Shown piece after piece: positions 15,627 to 24,022 of a stretch of DNA of 64,000 bases. Each line of letters begins with the position of its first letter. The stretch's first letter is position 1. Made by a program: the position numbers and the translations under genes. The DNA is taken from NCBI GenBank assembly GCA_011525785.1, contig WYBT01000019.1:124001-188000 (forward strand), read 5' to 3'. This DNA is from Planctomycetaceae bacterium. GTDB lineage: Bacteria; Planctomycetota; UBA1135; GCA-002686595. A model generated the notes under the pieces. That model saw nothing but the letters and a program-made list of their open reading frames with translations. It had not been told where the DNA came from and did no database searches.

Positions 15627-18600
15627 CTGACTCTTCCCGATCGGATCAAGGCGAACCGACGAACCCGCTCGATCGGCTCGCGAACAAGCTCCAGGACGTC
15701 AACACCGCTGATGCGGAGCTCGCTGAGGTCGAGCTCAAGCCGTTCGTCGGTGAACGCAAGAAGGTCCTGCCCGGCCACGAGCGCCTCGGCGACTTCGAGC
15801 TGCTCGAGAGCCTCGGCGAGGGCGGCATGGGCGCGGTCTATCGCGCGCGTCAGCGCTCGCTGGACAAGCTCGTGGCAGTCAAGGTCATCAGCCCGGCCTT
15901 CGCCTTCGACGTGACTCGCGTTGCGCGCTTCCGCGGCGAGGCGCTGGCCGCGTCGAAGGTGCAACACCCCGGCATCGTGTCGGTGCACTTCGTCGGCGAG
16001 CAGGACGGCGTGCACTACATCGCTCAGGAGCTGATCGAAGGCGGCCGCACGCTCGCCGACCTGATCCGCGAGCGCCGCGACGCGCCGCCCAAGGACCACC
16101 ATCGCTCGATGGCCGAGCTGTTCGCCAAGATCGCCGACGCGCTCGAGGCGGTGCACCAGGCCAAGGTGATCCACCGCGACATCAAGCCCGGCAACATCCT
16201 GCTCACGCCGCAGGGCGAGCCGAAGGTCGCGGACTTCGGTCTCGCCAAGGACCTCGACGGAGTCAACCTGCTCACCTCGGGCGAGACGCCGGGCACGCTC
16301 GCGTACAAGAGCCCGGAGCATCTCGACAAGCGCATTGGGGCTGTCGACGCGCGCAGCGACTTGTTCTCGCTCGGTGTGAGCTTCTACGAGGCGCTGACCT
16401 TCACGCGGCCCTTCGTCGGGAACGAGGTCGAGGTCGCCGCGCGCATACTGCACCACGAGATCGAGGACCTCCGCGCGACCTACTCCGGCGTGCCCGCTGA
16501 GCTGTCGGTCATCTGCCGCAAGGCGATCGAGAAGTCGCCCGCCCGGCGATACCCGTCGATGGCGGAGTTCGCTGCCGATCTGCGGCGCCACCTTGCCAAC
16601 GAGCCGATCCAGGCCAAGCCGCCGTCGGTCGTGCGGCGGGCGCAGCTGTGGGCCACGCGGAACGTCGTCGCGGCAGCGCTCTCGATTGCAGCGGTCGTCG
16701 TCGTGGTTACCGCCGGTATCTCGGTCAGCGTCGTGCTCGCCAAGAACGAAGAGCTTCAGCTGACCGCGAACGAGCGCGACGCGCAGGCGCGTCAAGCAAC
16801 GGAGAACGCCAAGCTGGCGCAGGCTGAGGCGACCAGAGCCAATCAGCAAGCTGAGGAAGCGAAGCGCAACGCCGAGGCCGCGCAGCTCGCGCGTGACGAC
16901 GCAACGCAGGCCGCGCACGAAGCGGAGGTCCGTCGACAAGAGACCGTGCAATCGAAGGAAGCGGCGGAGCGCAGCGCGCGGAATGCCAACGCGGTGACGG
17001 AGTTCGTGCAGAAGGCGCTGATCAGTTCTGATCCCAATCAGGCTGGCAGCCAGGGATTTAGTGTCGTGGATGCGATGGACCAAGCGATTCAGGAACTCGA
17101 CGCTGGCGTTGCGGACATGGACCCGCGACTATCCGCGAGCCTCGAGCTAACGATCGCGAAGATTCTGAACGGCAACGGCCGATCGGAGGATGCTCTGCGA
17201 CTAGCGGAGCGAGCGCTCGCCGCTCATCAGCGGCTGGACGGAAACGAAAGCGAAGTAGTAGCGAACAGTTTGACTCTCGTTGCTGCCTGCCACGCGCTTC
17301 TTGGTAAGAGCGAAGATGCGCTGCAGATGCACCAAGCGGCACTCGAGAAGTTTCAGCGACTGTTCGGTTCCGACCACAGATCCGTCGCGAGCAGTCTCAA
17401 CAACGTTGCGTACTGCCTGCAGCTCTTGGGTCGCAGTGGCGAGGCGCTGCTTGAGCACGAACGTGCGCTTCAGGTGCGCGAGCGGCTGTTCAAGGGCGAC
17501 CACGTGGACGTCGCAGCAAGCCTCAACAACGTCGCGAACTGCCTAGTGTCGCTCGGCCGCGCAGGTGAGGCGCTGCACAAGGACGAAGCTGCACTTCAGA
17601 TGCGCCAACGGCTGTTGCCGGGCGACCACCCGCTGATCGCAGCAAGCCTCAACGGGGTGGCGGTTTGCCTAAGCTCGCTCGGCCGGGCAGATGAGGCGCT
17701 GGTCAGGCTGGAGGCTGCGCTCGCAATGTCTCGGCGGCTGTTCCACGGCGATCACCCGGATGTCGCAAGCGCTCTCAATAACGTCGGCGCCGGCCTTGAG
17801 TCACTCGGCCGCTACGACGAAGCCCTGGGGAGCCTCGAGGCCGCGCTAGCGATGCGCCAGCGGCTGTTCCAGGGCGACCACCAGCACGTCGCGACTAGCC
17901 TCGGCAACGTAGCGGGCTGTCTTGACTCGCTCGGCCGCCGCGACGAGGCGCTGCTGAAGTACGAAGCCGCGCTAGCGATGTACCAGCGGCTGTTCCGCGG
18001 CGATCACCCGGATGTCGCAAGCGCTCTCAATAACGTCGGCTACGGCCTTGACTCACTCGGCCGCTACGGCGAAGCACTGGGGAACTACGAGGCCGCGCTA
18101 GCTATGCGTCAGCGACTGTTCCAAGGCGACCACCCGCACGTCGCAATTAGCCTCGACAACGTAGCGGGCTGCCTTGCCTCTCTTGGTCGCCGGGAAGAGG
18201 CACTACCGAAGCACGAAGCCACGCTAGCGATGCGACGCCGACTGTTCCCAGGCGATCATCCGCACGTCGCGACCAGTCTCAACAACATTGCTCAACTGCT
18301 TGAGTCGCTCGGCCGCAGCGATGAGGCCCTGCCGAGGCACGAAGCCGCGTTGGGAATGATCCAACGGTTGTTTCCGGGCGACCACCCGAATATCGCAAGG
18401 AGTCTCAACGGAATCGGATTCTGCCTCCGCTCGCTTGGCCGCTGTGAGGAAGCTCTGCTCAAACAAGAAGCTGCGCTCGCGATGCGCCAGCGGCTGTTCC
18501 AGGGCGACCACTGGGAGGTTGCGGACAGCATCAACAACGTTGCTTCTTGCCTGCGCTCACTTGGCCGCGACGAAGCAGCGCTGTCGAAGCACGAGGCTGC

Positions 18601-18844
18601 CCTGGAGATGCGTCAGCGGCTCTTCTCATGCGACCACCCGGACATTGCTGTCAGCCTCAACAACGTCGCGTCGTGTCTTGGCTCTCTAGGTCGTAACGAA
18701 CAAGCGCTTGCGTATGCCGAGCAAGCGAGTGAGATGGCAGCTCGCTGTTTGCCGAAGGATAACGCGATTCGGCGACACTGCGCCCAGGCACTCGCCCGCA
18801 TCCGCGAGACCCTCGCCAAGTCCGAGAATGGCGTACCACTCTAG
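15623..18844 (+). CDS. Ser/Thr protein kinase with long TPR array, paralogue 2 (1073 aa)
   Basis: Kinase domain: ESLGEGGMGAVYRAR, VAVKVISPAF, HRDIKPGNILL, ADFGLAKDLDG, YKSPEHLDKR. A membrane helix (AALSIAAVVVVVTAGISVSVVL) and a longer coiled coil than its paralogue follow (ATRANQQAEEAKRNAEAA, EVRRQETVQSKEAAERS). After NAVTEFVQKALISSDPNQ come about 12 TPR-like units of 42 residues (LNNVAGCLASLGRREEALP; MRQRLFQGDHP), different in sequence from the array of the 10151 kinase. The start at ATG 15623 was set by the match to the paralogue; an open frame continues upstream to 15104 but that belongs to the transposase unit. Kinase activity and an outside sensor role are inferred from family architecture. 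Confidence 0.9.
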   Translation: MTDSSRSDQGEPTNPLDRLANKLQDVNTADAELAEVELKPFVGERKKVLPGHERLGDFELLESLGEGGMGAVYRARQRSLDKLVAVKVISPAFAFDVTRVARFRGEALAASKVQHPGIVSVHFVGEQDGVHYIAQELIEGGRTLADLIRERRDAPPKDHHRSMAELFAKIADALEAVHQAKVIHRDIKPGNILLTPQGEPKVADFGLAKDLDGVNLLTSGETPGTLAYKSPEHLDKRIGAVDARSDLFSLGVSFYEALTFTRPFVGNEVEVAARILHHEIEDLRATYSGVPAELSVICRKAIEKSPARRYPSMAEFAADLRRHLANEPIQAKPPSVVRRAQLWATRNVVAAALSIAAVVVVVTAGISVSVVLAKNEELQLTANERDAQARQATENAKLAQAEATRANQQAEEAKRNAEAAQLARDDATQAAHEAEVRRQETVQSKEAAERSARNANAVTEFVQKALISSDPNQAGSQGFSVVDAMDQAIQELDAGVADMDPRLSASLELTIAKILNGNGRSEDALRLAERALAAHQRLDGNESEVVANSLTLVAACHALLGKSEDALQMHQAALEKFQRLFGSDHRSVASSLNNVAYCLQLLGRSGEALLEHERALQVRERLFKGDHVDVAASLNNVANCLVSLGRAGEALHKDEAALQMRQRLLPGDHPLIAASLNGVAVCLSSLGRADEALVRLEAALAMSRRLFHGDHPDVASALNNVGAGLESLGRYDEALGSLEAALAMRQRLFQGDHQHVATSLGNVAGCLDSLGRRDEALLKYEAALAMYQRLFRGDHPDVASALNNVGYGLDSLGRYGEALGNYEAALAMRQRLFQGDHPHVAISLDNVAGCLASLGRREEALPKHEATLAMRRRLFPGDHPHVATSLNNIAQLLESLGRSDEALPRHEAALGMIQRLFPGDHPNIARSLNGIGFCLRSLGRCEEALLKQEAALAMRQRLFQGDHWEVADSINNVASCLRSLGRDEAALSKHEAALEMRQRLFSCDHPDIAVSLNNVASCLGSLGRNEQALAYAEQASEMAARCLPKDNAIRRHCAQALARIRETLAKSENGVPL
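17170..18740 (+). repeat. 126-bp in-frame repeats encoding the TPR array of kinase paralogue 2
   Basis: Blocks like ATGCGCCAGCGGCTGTTCCA and GGCGACCACCCG recur at 126-bp steps, about 12 units. Several (around 17750-18130) are close enough at DNA level to suggest recent duplication of two-unit blocks: the sequence GATGTCGCAAGCGCTCTCAA occurs at both 17760 and 18012, 252 bp apart. Confidence 0.8.
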
Positions 18845-19219
18845 TCGAGACGGTTCGGTACCAACTAGGAAGCCGCGCTCTTCCCAAGCCGACTTGCACA
18901 CAGCCGTGCTGCCGGGCGACGGTCTGTCATCGGCGGCCGCACTGCACCGCACCACACGGGTTCCACACGCGCCTCATCGCGGGTATCGCAGGTACCGATC
19001 GAGGCGTTCCTCTCCACGATTCGCGCGCGTCAGCTCGCCGGCAGCGGCTCGCGGCGATCGCCTGACCGCGGAGTGCGGCGGTGATGCTGCGCCCACGGAG
19101 CGAAAGCCGCTGGCAGAATTCGCGACCGCCAACGCGGGCCGGGGCGTTTCTGGCGGTGGATGGCGGCTGCGGCGAGCCGAGATCGCCGCTGCTCAGCCAA
19201 CGGAACTGGAGCACCCAAC
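18845..19219. other. Intergenic stretch with a small fragment of the transposase-unit leader
   Basis: No convincing gene on either strand. Around 19005-19030 the sequence TTCCTCTCCACGATTCGCGC matches the start of the leader of the Y1-transposase units at 12840 and 13155. The last 20 bp hold GGAG 10 nt before the sigma-factor start at 19220. Confidence 0.5.
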
Positions 19220-19879
19220 ATGACCGACCGCACGACCCTCGAACTACTGGACGCCTGGTATGGCGGCGACAAGGACGCCCTGATGGAACTCGTGCAGCGG
19301 CACGCGGGGTGGCTGCGCACGAATGTCCGCCGCCGGATGAGCGCGCGGATGCGGTTGTTCGAGACCTCCGAGGACGTGGTCCAGGGCGTGCTTCTCAACC
19401 TGCTGAAGTACAACCCGCCCTTTCGGCCGGCGAACGAGCAGCAGTTCCGGGCGCTGGTCGCGCGCGCGGTGACCAACAAGCTCCGCGATCTGCACGACCT
19501 GACCACGCGAACCGGGCCGGGTCCTGCAGCAGCCGAGCCGCTGCCGTCCAGGGCGTCGCAGATCTGCATCCCCGACAAGTCCAGTGACCGGCCCGATCGC
19601 CGCGCCGAGCAGCACGAGGAGCGCGGGTTCATCGCCTGGGCGATGAACCTGATCGATCCCGAGGATCGCCGGATCATCCACTGGCACGACTTCGAGCGCG
19701 TCGAGTTCGCGCAGATCGGCGAGCGCATCTCGATGAGCGAGGAGGGTGCGCGCTCGCGCTACCGGCGGGCGCTGGCGCGGCTGCGCAAGCAGGTGGAGGA
19801 CCTCAAGCGCGGACAGCTCGACGAGATGATCGCGGAGCTGCACGACGATGGCCCGACAGCTGGTGCGCCGGTGGCGTAG
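19220..19879 (+). CDS. ECF-type sigma factor, planctomycete kinase-associated type (219 aa)
   Basis: Region 2 (LLDAWYGGDKDALMELVQRH, RLFETSEDVVQGVLLNLL, FRALVARAVTNKLRDLHD) and region 4 (IDPEDRRIIHWHDFERVEF, IGERISMSEEGARSRYRRAL) are clear, separated by a linker of about 40 residues (TGPGPAAAEPLPSR). ATG 19220 has GGAG 10 nt upstream. This start excludes 20 Arg/Ala-rich residues of the longer open frame. Placed directly after the second kinase but separated by 375 bp, so it is probably its own transcription unit. A terminator hairpin follows. Confidence 0.87.
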   Translation: MTDRTTLELLDAWYGGDKDALMELVQRHAGWLRTNVRRRMSARMRLFETSEDVVQGVLLNLLKYNPPFRPANEQQFRALVARAVTNKLRDLHDLTTRTGPGPAAAEPLPSRASQICIPDKSSDRPDRRAEQHEERGFIAWAMNLIDPEDRRIIHWHDFERVEFAQIGERISMSEEGARSRYRRALARLRKQVEDLKRGQLDEMIAELHDDGPTAGAPVA

Positions 19880-19903
19880 CCGGCTCACGGCTCGACAGTC
19901 GCA

Positions 19904-19939
19904 CAAGGGCCGCTCGGCATCGTCGCCGGGCGGCCCTTG
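19904..19939 (+). terminator. Hairpin after the ECF sigma gene
   Basis: CAAGGGCCGC (19904-19913) pairs perfectly with GCGGCCCTTG (19930-19939), 16-nt loop, 24 bp after the stop. It is followed by GTGTTTGGG rather than a strict T-run. Confidence 0.6.
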
Positions 19940-20111
19940 GTGTTTGGGAGAGCGCTCGCGCGTCGCGTCGAAGAACCGTGGCGGATTCCGCGACCGCCGA
20001 GTGGGGGAGCGCCTTTGCGTCCACTGCGAACCCCAGCGGTGAATGTCTCGACCGGCTATGGCGCTGGTCGGCCTGCGGGCGGGACGCGATGCCCTCTGCT
20101 TGGAGCCTCCC

Positions 20112-21866
20112 ATGATTCTGTTCTCGAGTTCTTGGTTGCGACGCGCTTCCGCCTGCGACTGGCTTGTTCGCGGGTCGCGCCCGCTGGCCCGACGTGTCGG
20201 CGCTGTCGTCGCGTCGATCGGGTCCGCAGTTCTGCTTGCTGGCGGCGCTAGCGCGCAGACCTACCCGTACACGCTGTACGCCACCTCCGTGCCGGCGGTC
20301 AGCGGCTGGGACTTCGAAGACGAAGCGACGGGCAACCCCGGCAACAACGACTGCAACACGACGGGCGGGCCCTACGCGACGAACTTCCAGGACACGAACA
20401 ACCACACTTGGCTGAAGGCGACTTCGTTTCAGTCGTTCAGCTTGCCTGCGCAGCAGGTGATCACGTCTGTGCGACTGTCCGCGCACGCGCGCTACGACGA
20501 CAACACTACGAGCCGGCTCGGCTGTCGCGTGGACCTTCCCGGCGTGTACTCAACGGGCGACCTGCTGACGGCGAACTTCGCGAGTTCGACGTCGTGCGCC
20601 TGGCGCGACTTCGGAGTCGAGCTGAATGGTCCGGTCAACTTCACCTTGGCTCCGAACCCTTCGGCGCTCATCGCGTTGATCGACCTGTCCGTGAATCGCC
20701 CGGACATCGCTTCGGCCAACGGGAACCGCCTGCGCGTGAAGGCCTTCCGCATCGACATCATCGCCAAGCAGGACTCCGACGGTGACCGCGTGCCCGACGA
20801 GTCCGACGGTTGCCCGTTCGACCCGACCAAGACGCAGCCCGGTGTGTGCGGCTGCGGAGCTCCCGATACGGACAGCGATGGCGATGGCGCTCCCGACTGT
20901 GTCGACGGCTGTCCGGCAGACCCGAACAAGACTCAGCCCGGTGTTTGCGGCTGCGGAACTCCGGACACCGACAGCGATGGTGACGGCGTGCCCGACTGCA
21001 TCGACAGCTGTGCGTTCGATCCGTTCAAGATCCAACCGGGTGTGTGCGGATGCGGCGTTCCCGACACGGACACTGACCACGACGGCTGGCCCGACTGCAT
21101 CGATGGCTGCCCGAACGATCCGCTCAAGATCCAACCGGGTGTGTGCGGCTGCGGCGTGTCGGACGTGGACTCGGATGGCGACGGGGTGCCGAACTGCAAC
21201 GACGGCTGCCCGCAAGATCCGTCGAAAGTTCAGCCCGGCGCCTGTGGCTGCGGCACTCCTGACACGGACTCGGACGGCGACGGCGTGGCCGACTGCGACG
21301 ACAACTGCGTGAACTTGTTCAACCCCACGCAGGCCGACTGCGACCACGACAACGTGGGTGATGTGTGCGAACTCGCAGCCGGCACGCAGGTCGACATCAA
21401 CGGCAACTCGATCCCCGACTCGTGCGAGGGAGCGTTCACGTACTGCACCGCCGGTCTCTCGACCAACGGCTGCACGCCGTCGATGTCGACACTCGGAACG
21501 CCCAGCGTCTCTCAGCCGTGGGGCTACTTCCTCCGCTGCGGCGGCCTGGAAGGGAAGAAGTCGAGCCTGATCTTCTACGGAGTCAGCGGAGCTCAGGTCG
21601 TCCTGTTCGACCCCAACAGCACCAGCTTGTTCTGCGTCAAGACGCCGGTGCAGCGCATGGCGTTCCTCAACTCCGGCGGAGTTGCGGGCCAGTGCAACGG
21701 CGCCGTCCAGTACGACATCCTCCAGTACTGGGCGCAGACGCCCTCCGCGCTCGGCGCGCCGTTCGGTCCGGGAGAGACCGTCAACGCGCAGACCTGGTAC
21801 CGAGATCCGCCGGCGCCCAAGGCCAGCAACCTCTCGAACGCACTCCAGTTCGTCACGGTTCCCTGA
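20112..21866 (+). CDS. Exported protein with thrombospondin type-3-like repeats and shared C-terminal domain (584 aa)
   Basis: A long signal region ends in VASIGSAVLLAGGASAQ. The next 170 residues form a beta-rich domain. Five 33-residue calcium-binding-type repeats follow (DTDSDGDGVPDCIDSC, GVCGCGVPDTD), each with two or three Cys and D-x-D-x-D-G loops like thrombospondin type 3. After DNCVNLFNPTQADCDHDN comes the C-terminal domain found in several exported proteins here: YCTAGLSTNGCTPSMS, LIFYGVSGAQ, SLFCVKTPVQRM, TWYRDPPAPKASNLSNAL. ATG 20112 has GGAG 7 nt upstream. Probably a surface protein; Ca2+ binding is inferred from the repeats. Confidence 0.87.
   Translation: MILFSSSWLRRASACDWLVRGSRPLARRVGAVVASIGSAVLLAGGASAQTYPYTLYATSVPAVSGWDFEDEATGNPGNNDCNTTGGPYATNFQDTNNHTWLKATSFQSFSLPAQQVITSVRLSAHARYDDNTTSRLGCRVDLPGVYSTGDLLTANFASSTSCAWRDFGVELNGPVNFTLAPNPSALIALIDLSVNRPDIASANGNRLRVKAFRIDIIAKQDSDGDRVPDESDGCPFDPTKTQPGVCGCGAPDTDSDGDGAPDCVDGCPADPNKTQPGVCGCGTPDTDSDGDGVPDCIDSCAFDPFKIQPGVCGCGVPDTDTDHDGWPDCIDGCPNDPLKIQPGVCGCGVSDVDSDGDGVPNCNDGCPQDPSKVQPGACGCGTPDTDSDGDGVADCDDNCVNLFNPTQADCDHDNVGDVCELAAGTQVDINGNSIPDSCEGAFTYCTAGLSTNGCTPSMSTLGTPSVSQPWGYFLRCGGLEGKKSSLIFYGVSGAQVVLFDPNSTSLFCVKTPVQRMAFLNSGGVAGQCNGAVQYDILQYWAQTPSALGAPFGPGETVNAQTWYRDPPAPKASNLSNALQFVTVP
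20800..21330 (+). repeat. 99-bp in-frame repeats encoding TSP3-like units
   Basis: The block CAGCCCGGTGTGTGCGG or CAACCGGGTGTGTGCGG occurs at 20835, 20934, 21033, 21132 and 21231, exactly 99 bp apart, encoding 33-residue Asp/Cys-rich units. Confidence 0.88.
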
Positions 21867-21902
21867 GACGTGGCCGCCTTCTCGAAGAGCTGACCACACG
21901 CG

Positions 21903-21933
21903 GGCCGCGCTACGCCGAACGGCGGGCGCGGCC
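21903..21933 (+). terminator. Composite hairpin after the TSP3-repeat gene
   Basis: GGCCGCGC (21903-21910) pairs with GCGCGGCC (21926-21933); the loop contains a second small stem CGCC/GGCG. It lies 37 bp after the stop. Confidence 0.5.
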
Positions 21934-22092
21934 TGCGCCATTTGTGTCGCGGCTCGAACTCGACGGATTCACGCAACCGCTGAACTGGCGCGGCCCGTTG
22001 CTCTCCGCGCGCACAGCGACTGCCGGCGACGTTCGTCGTGCCGTTGGCTTGCGCGTGAGAGGCCGGCGAAGCCCGGTGGAGAGGAACTGACC

Positions 22093-22527
22093 ATGCGCAC
22101 GATTGCGATCGTTCTTGGATTGGCGGCGACGTTCGGTGTCGGACTTGCGGCCGGCGGGGGACTGGCCTGGTCCGCGGCCATAGCGCAGGAACGCGAAGCG
22201 GCGCGTGCTGATTTCGAAGCGTCGCGGGTCGAAGCCGAGCGCAAGCACGAAGCTGCGTTTGCAGAGCTTCGCGCTGAGCACGATGAAGCTCGCCGGCAGT
22301 TCGAACAGCGCGTCGCGACGTTCGACGCCAAGCATTTCGAGCTCGCGGCTCAAGTCGAGGCGATGCGCGCCGAAGCTTCCGCGACGGAGACAAAGTCCCG
22401 TGGCAAGTCCGCGACGGCGAAGGACGGACTGCGCGATCTGACCGAACTCGTTCGCGATGTGGATGAGCTCGGCAAGGCCATCAAGGACGTCACGGGCACG
22501 GTGCGGCAGATCCGTCGCAAGGAGTGA
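22093..22527 (+). CDS. Small membrane-anchored coiled-coil protein (144 aa)
   Basis: One N-terminal hydrophobic segment (IAIVLGLAATFGVGLAAGGGL) may be an uncleaved anchor. The rest is a highly charged coiled coil (SRVEAERKHEAAFAELRAEHDEAR) ending in DVDELGKAIKDVTGTVRQI and RRKE. GAGG lies 8 nt before ATG 22093. No family can be named; the size resembles periplasmic OmpH-like or spacer proteins, without supporting motifs. Confidence 0.7.
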   Translation: MRTIAIVLGLAATFGVGLAAGGGLAWSAAIAQEREAARADFEASRVEAERKHEAAFAELRAEHDEARRQFEQRVATFDAKHFELAAQVEAMRAEASATETKSRGKSATAKDGLRDLTELVRDVDELGKAIKDVTGTVRQIRRKE

Positions 22528-22569
22528 CGAGAGCGCTCGTTCAGAACGCCGAAGCTCACGGCCGCGAGC

Positions 22570-22600
22570 CGCTGGCGAGCGCTTCACGTGCTCGCCAGCG
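22570..22600. terminator. Bidirectional hairpin between convergent genes
   Basis: CGCTGGCGAGC (22570-22580) and GCTCGCCAGCG (22590-22600) form a perfect 11-bp stem with a 9-nt loop, between the stop at 22527 (+) and the stop at 22603 (-). Confidence 0.65.
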
Positions 22601-22602
22601 AC

Positions 22603-23895
22603 CTACTTCACCTTGAACGGCACCTCGCCCGCCGGGAACTTCGCGAGCAGCGCTTCGGCGCGCACGATGAGCGTGTCGCGGCCGGCGGCGAGGTCCTTGG
22701 GGTCGTACTCGACGAGTTGGTGCGGGAGCACGCCGATGCCTTCGATGCCGCGGCCGTCGTTGAAGCGCGCTTTGTTGGAGTGCGTCGAGACGTAGAGCTC
22801 GAACAGGCCCGAGGGCAGTGCGATGGTCGTCTTCTGCGAGGACATGCCGGCGGTGGGGGACTCGCCGATCATGTAGGCGCGGCCGTCTTCTTTGAATTGG
22901 CCCGCGCCGGTCTCGCCTGCGCTCACGACGCCGGCGTCGACGATGACGACGATCGGGCCGCCGTACTGCTTCGGGCCAGCGGTCTTGTAGTTGCCCGCGG
23001 GCAAGTGCGTGCCGGGCGGCAGGAAGCGGCCCATGAAGGCCTCGTGGTCGAAGCCGCCGCCGGAGTTGGCGCGGTAATCGAGGATCAGGCCGGGCGCGTC
23101 GAGCACGGCCGCGAGCGCTTCGTCGAGTTGCTCGGGGAGATTCTCGGGGCTGCGGCGCAAATGGATGTAGCCGTAGCCGCTCGCGAGCAGGCCGTAGGTG
23201 AGGTCCTTGGTGTTCTTCAGGTCCGGTGGGAACACCGCGGGGCCCCAGGCGCCGAGCGCAGCTTTCGAGTACGTGATCGTGCGCTTCTTCTTCTTGCCGT
23301 CGACCTCCTTGAGCTCGAGTTCGAGGCGCGTGCCGGGCGGCGCAGCGAGGCCTGCGTGGCACGCGTAGAAGAAGGCGTGCTGGTCGGTGGAGAAGCTGAG
23401 CGTGTCGCGCGCGAGCGCGATGCGTGCGTCGAGCCACTTCGTCACGGGCACGCCGTCGACGCTGACCACCTCCATGCCCGGCTCGAGCCCGACGTCCTTG
23501 GCGGCGTTCCACACCGACTTGACGTAGATCTTCTTGCCGCTGCGGCACCAGAACATGCCGCAGCCCGTGAGTTCGCCGCCGCCGGGCGCGTCAGCGGGCC
23601 ACTTCACGTCGCGAGTCTTCTCGGTCGGCTGCACGGCGCAGTGCCCGTCGCGCAGCCGCGCGAGCAGGCGCGCGAGGAGCACCAGGTGCTGCTCATCGCT
23701 CTTCACCGCCTTTGCCGCGGGCGCGAGCTCCTTGTGGACCGCTTTCCAATCGATCTTCTTCGACGCGATCAGCGTCGCGCACTGCTTGGCGATCTCGTCG
23801 TGCGCGTGCTGGAAGTCCTTCTCGTAGACGCTTTGGGCGAGCAGCGTCGGCAACGTCGTGAGCAGCACGAACATCAGGGCGAGGACTCTGCGCAT
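22603..23895 (-). CDS. Exported S41-family (C-terminal processing-like) peptidase, catalytic site atypical (430 aa)
   Basis: A signal peptide (VLALMFVLLTTLPTLLAQ) precedes a helical N-terminal region, a PDZ-like domain (GLEPGMEVVSVDGVPVTKW), and the S41 core: SGYGYIHLRRSPENL, GLILDYRANSGGGFDHEAF, then PIVVIVDAGVVSAGETGAG. The serine of VVSAGE fits the nucleophile position. In the strand where S41 enzymes normally have GE...GKG the sequence is GESPTAGMSSQ, so the usual catalytic Lys is missing or moved. It may be an inactive or altered relative. ATG 23895 begins the signal peptide; the longer open frame adds only Arg-rich residues. Confidence 0.84.
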   Translation of the reverse strand: MRRVLALMFVLLTTLPTLLAQSVYEKDFQHAHDEIAKQCATLIASKKIDWKAVHKELAPAAKAVKSDEQHLVLLARLLARLRDGHCAVQPTEKTRDVKWPADAPGGGELTGCGMFWCRSGKKIYVKSVWNAAKDVGLEPGMEVVSVDGVPVTKWLDARIALARDTLSFSTDQHAFFYACHAGLAAPPGTRLELELKEVDGKKKKRTITYSKAALGAWGPAVFPPDLKNTKDLTYGLLASGYGYIHLRRSPENLPEQLDEALAAVLDAPGLILDYRANSGGGFDHEAFMGRFLPPGTHLPAGNYKTAGPKQYGGPIVVIVDAGVVSAGETGAGQFKEDGRAYMIGESPTAGMSSQKTTIALPSGLFELYVSTHSNKARFNDGRGIEGIGVLPHQLVEYDPKDLAAGRDTLIVRAEALLAKFPAGEVPFKVK

Positions 23896-24022
23896 GCCTT
23901 CATCGTGCCGCGCTCGCCGAGCGGGCGCGAGTGCGTAGGCGCGCGGGGCCATCGGGCTTAGCGCTTCGATCTGCGGGGATCCCTAGATTCCACGAGCCTG
24001 CGCAAAACGCAGCGAACTCCAC

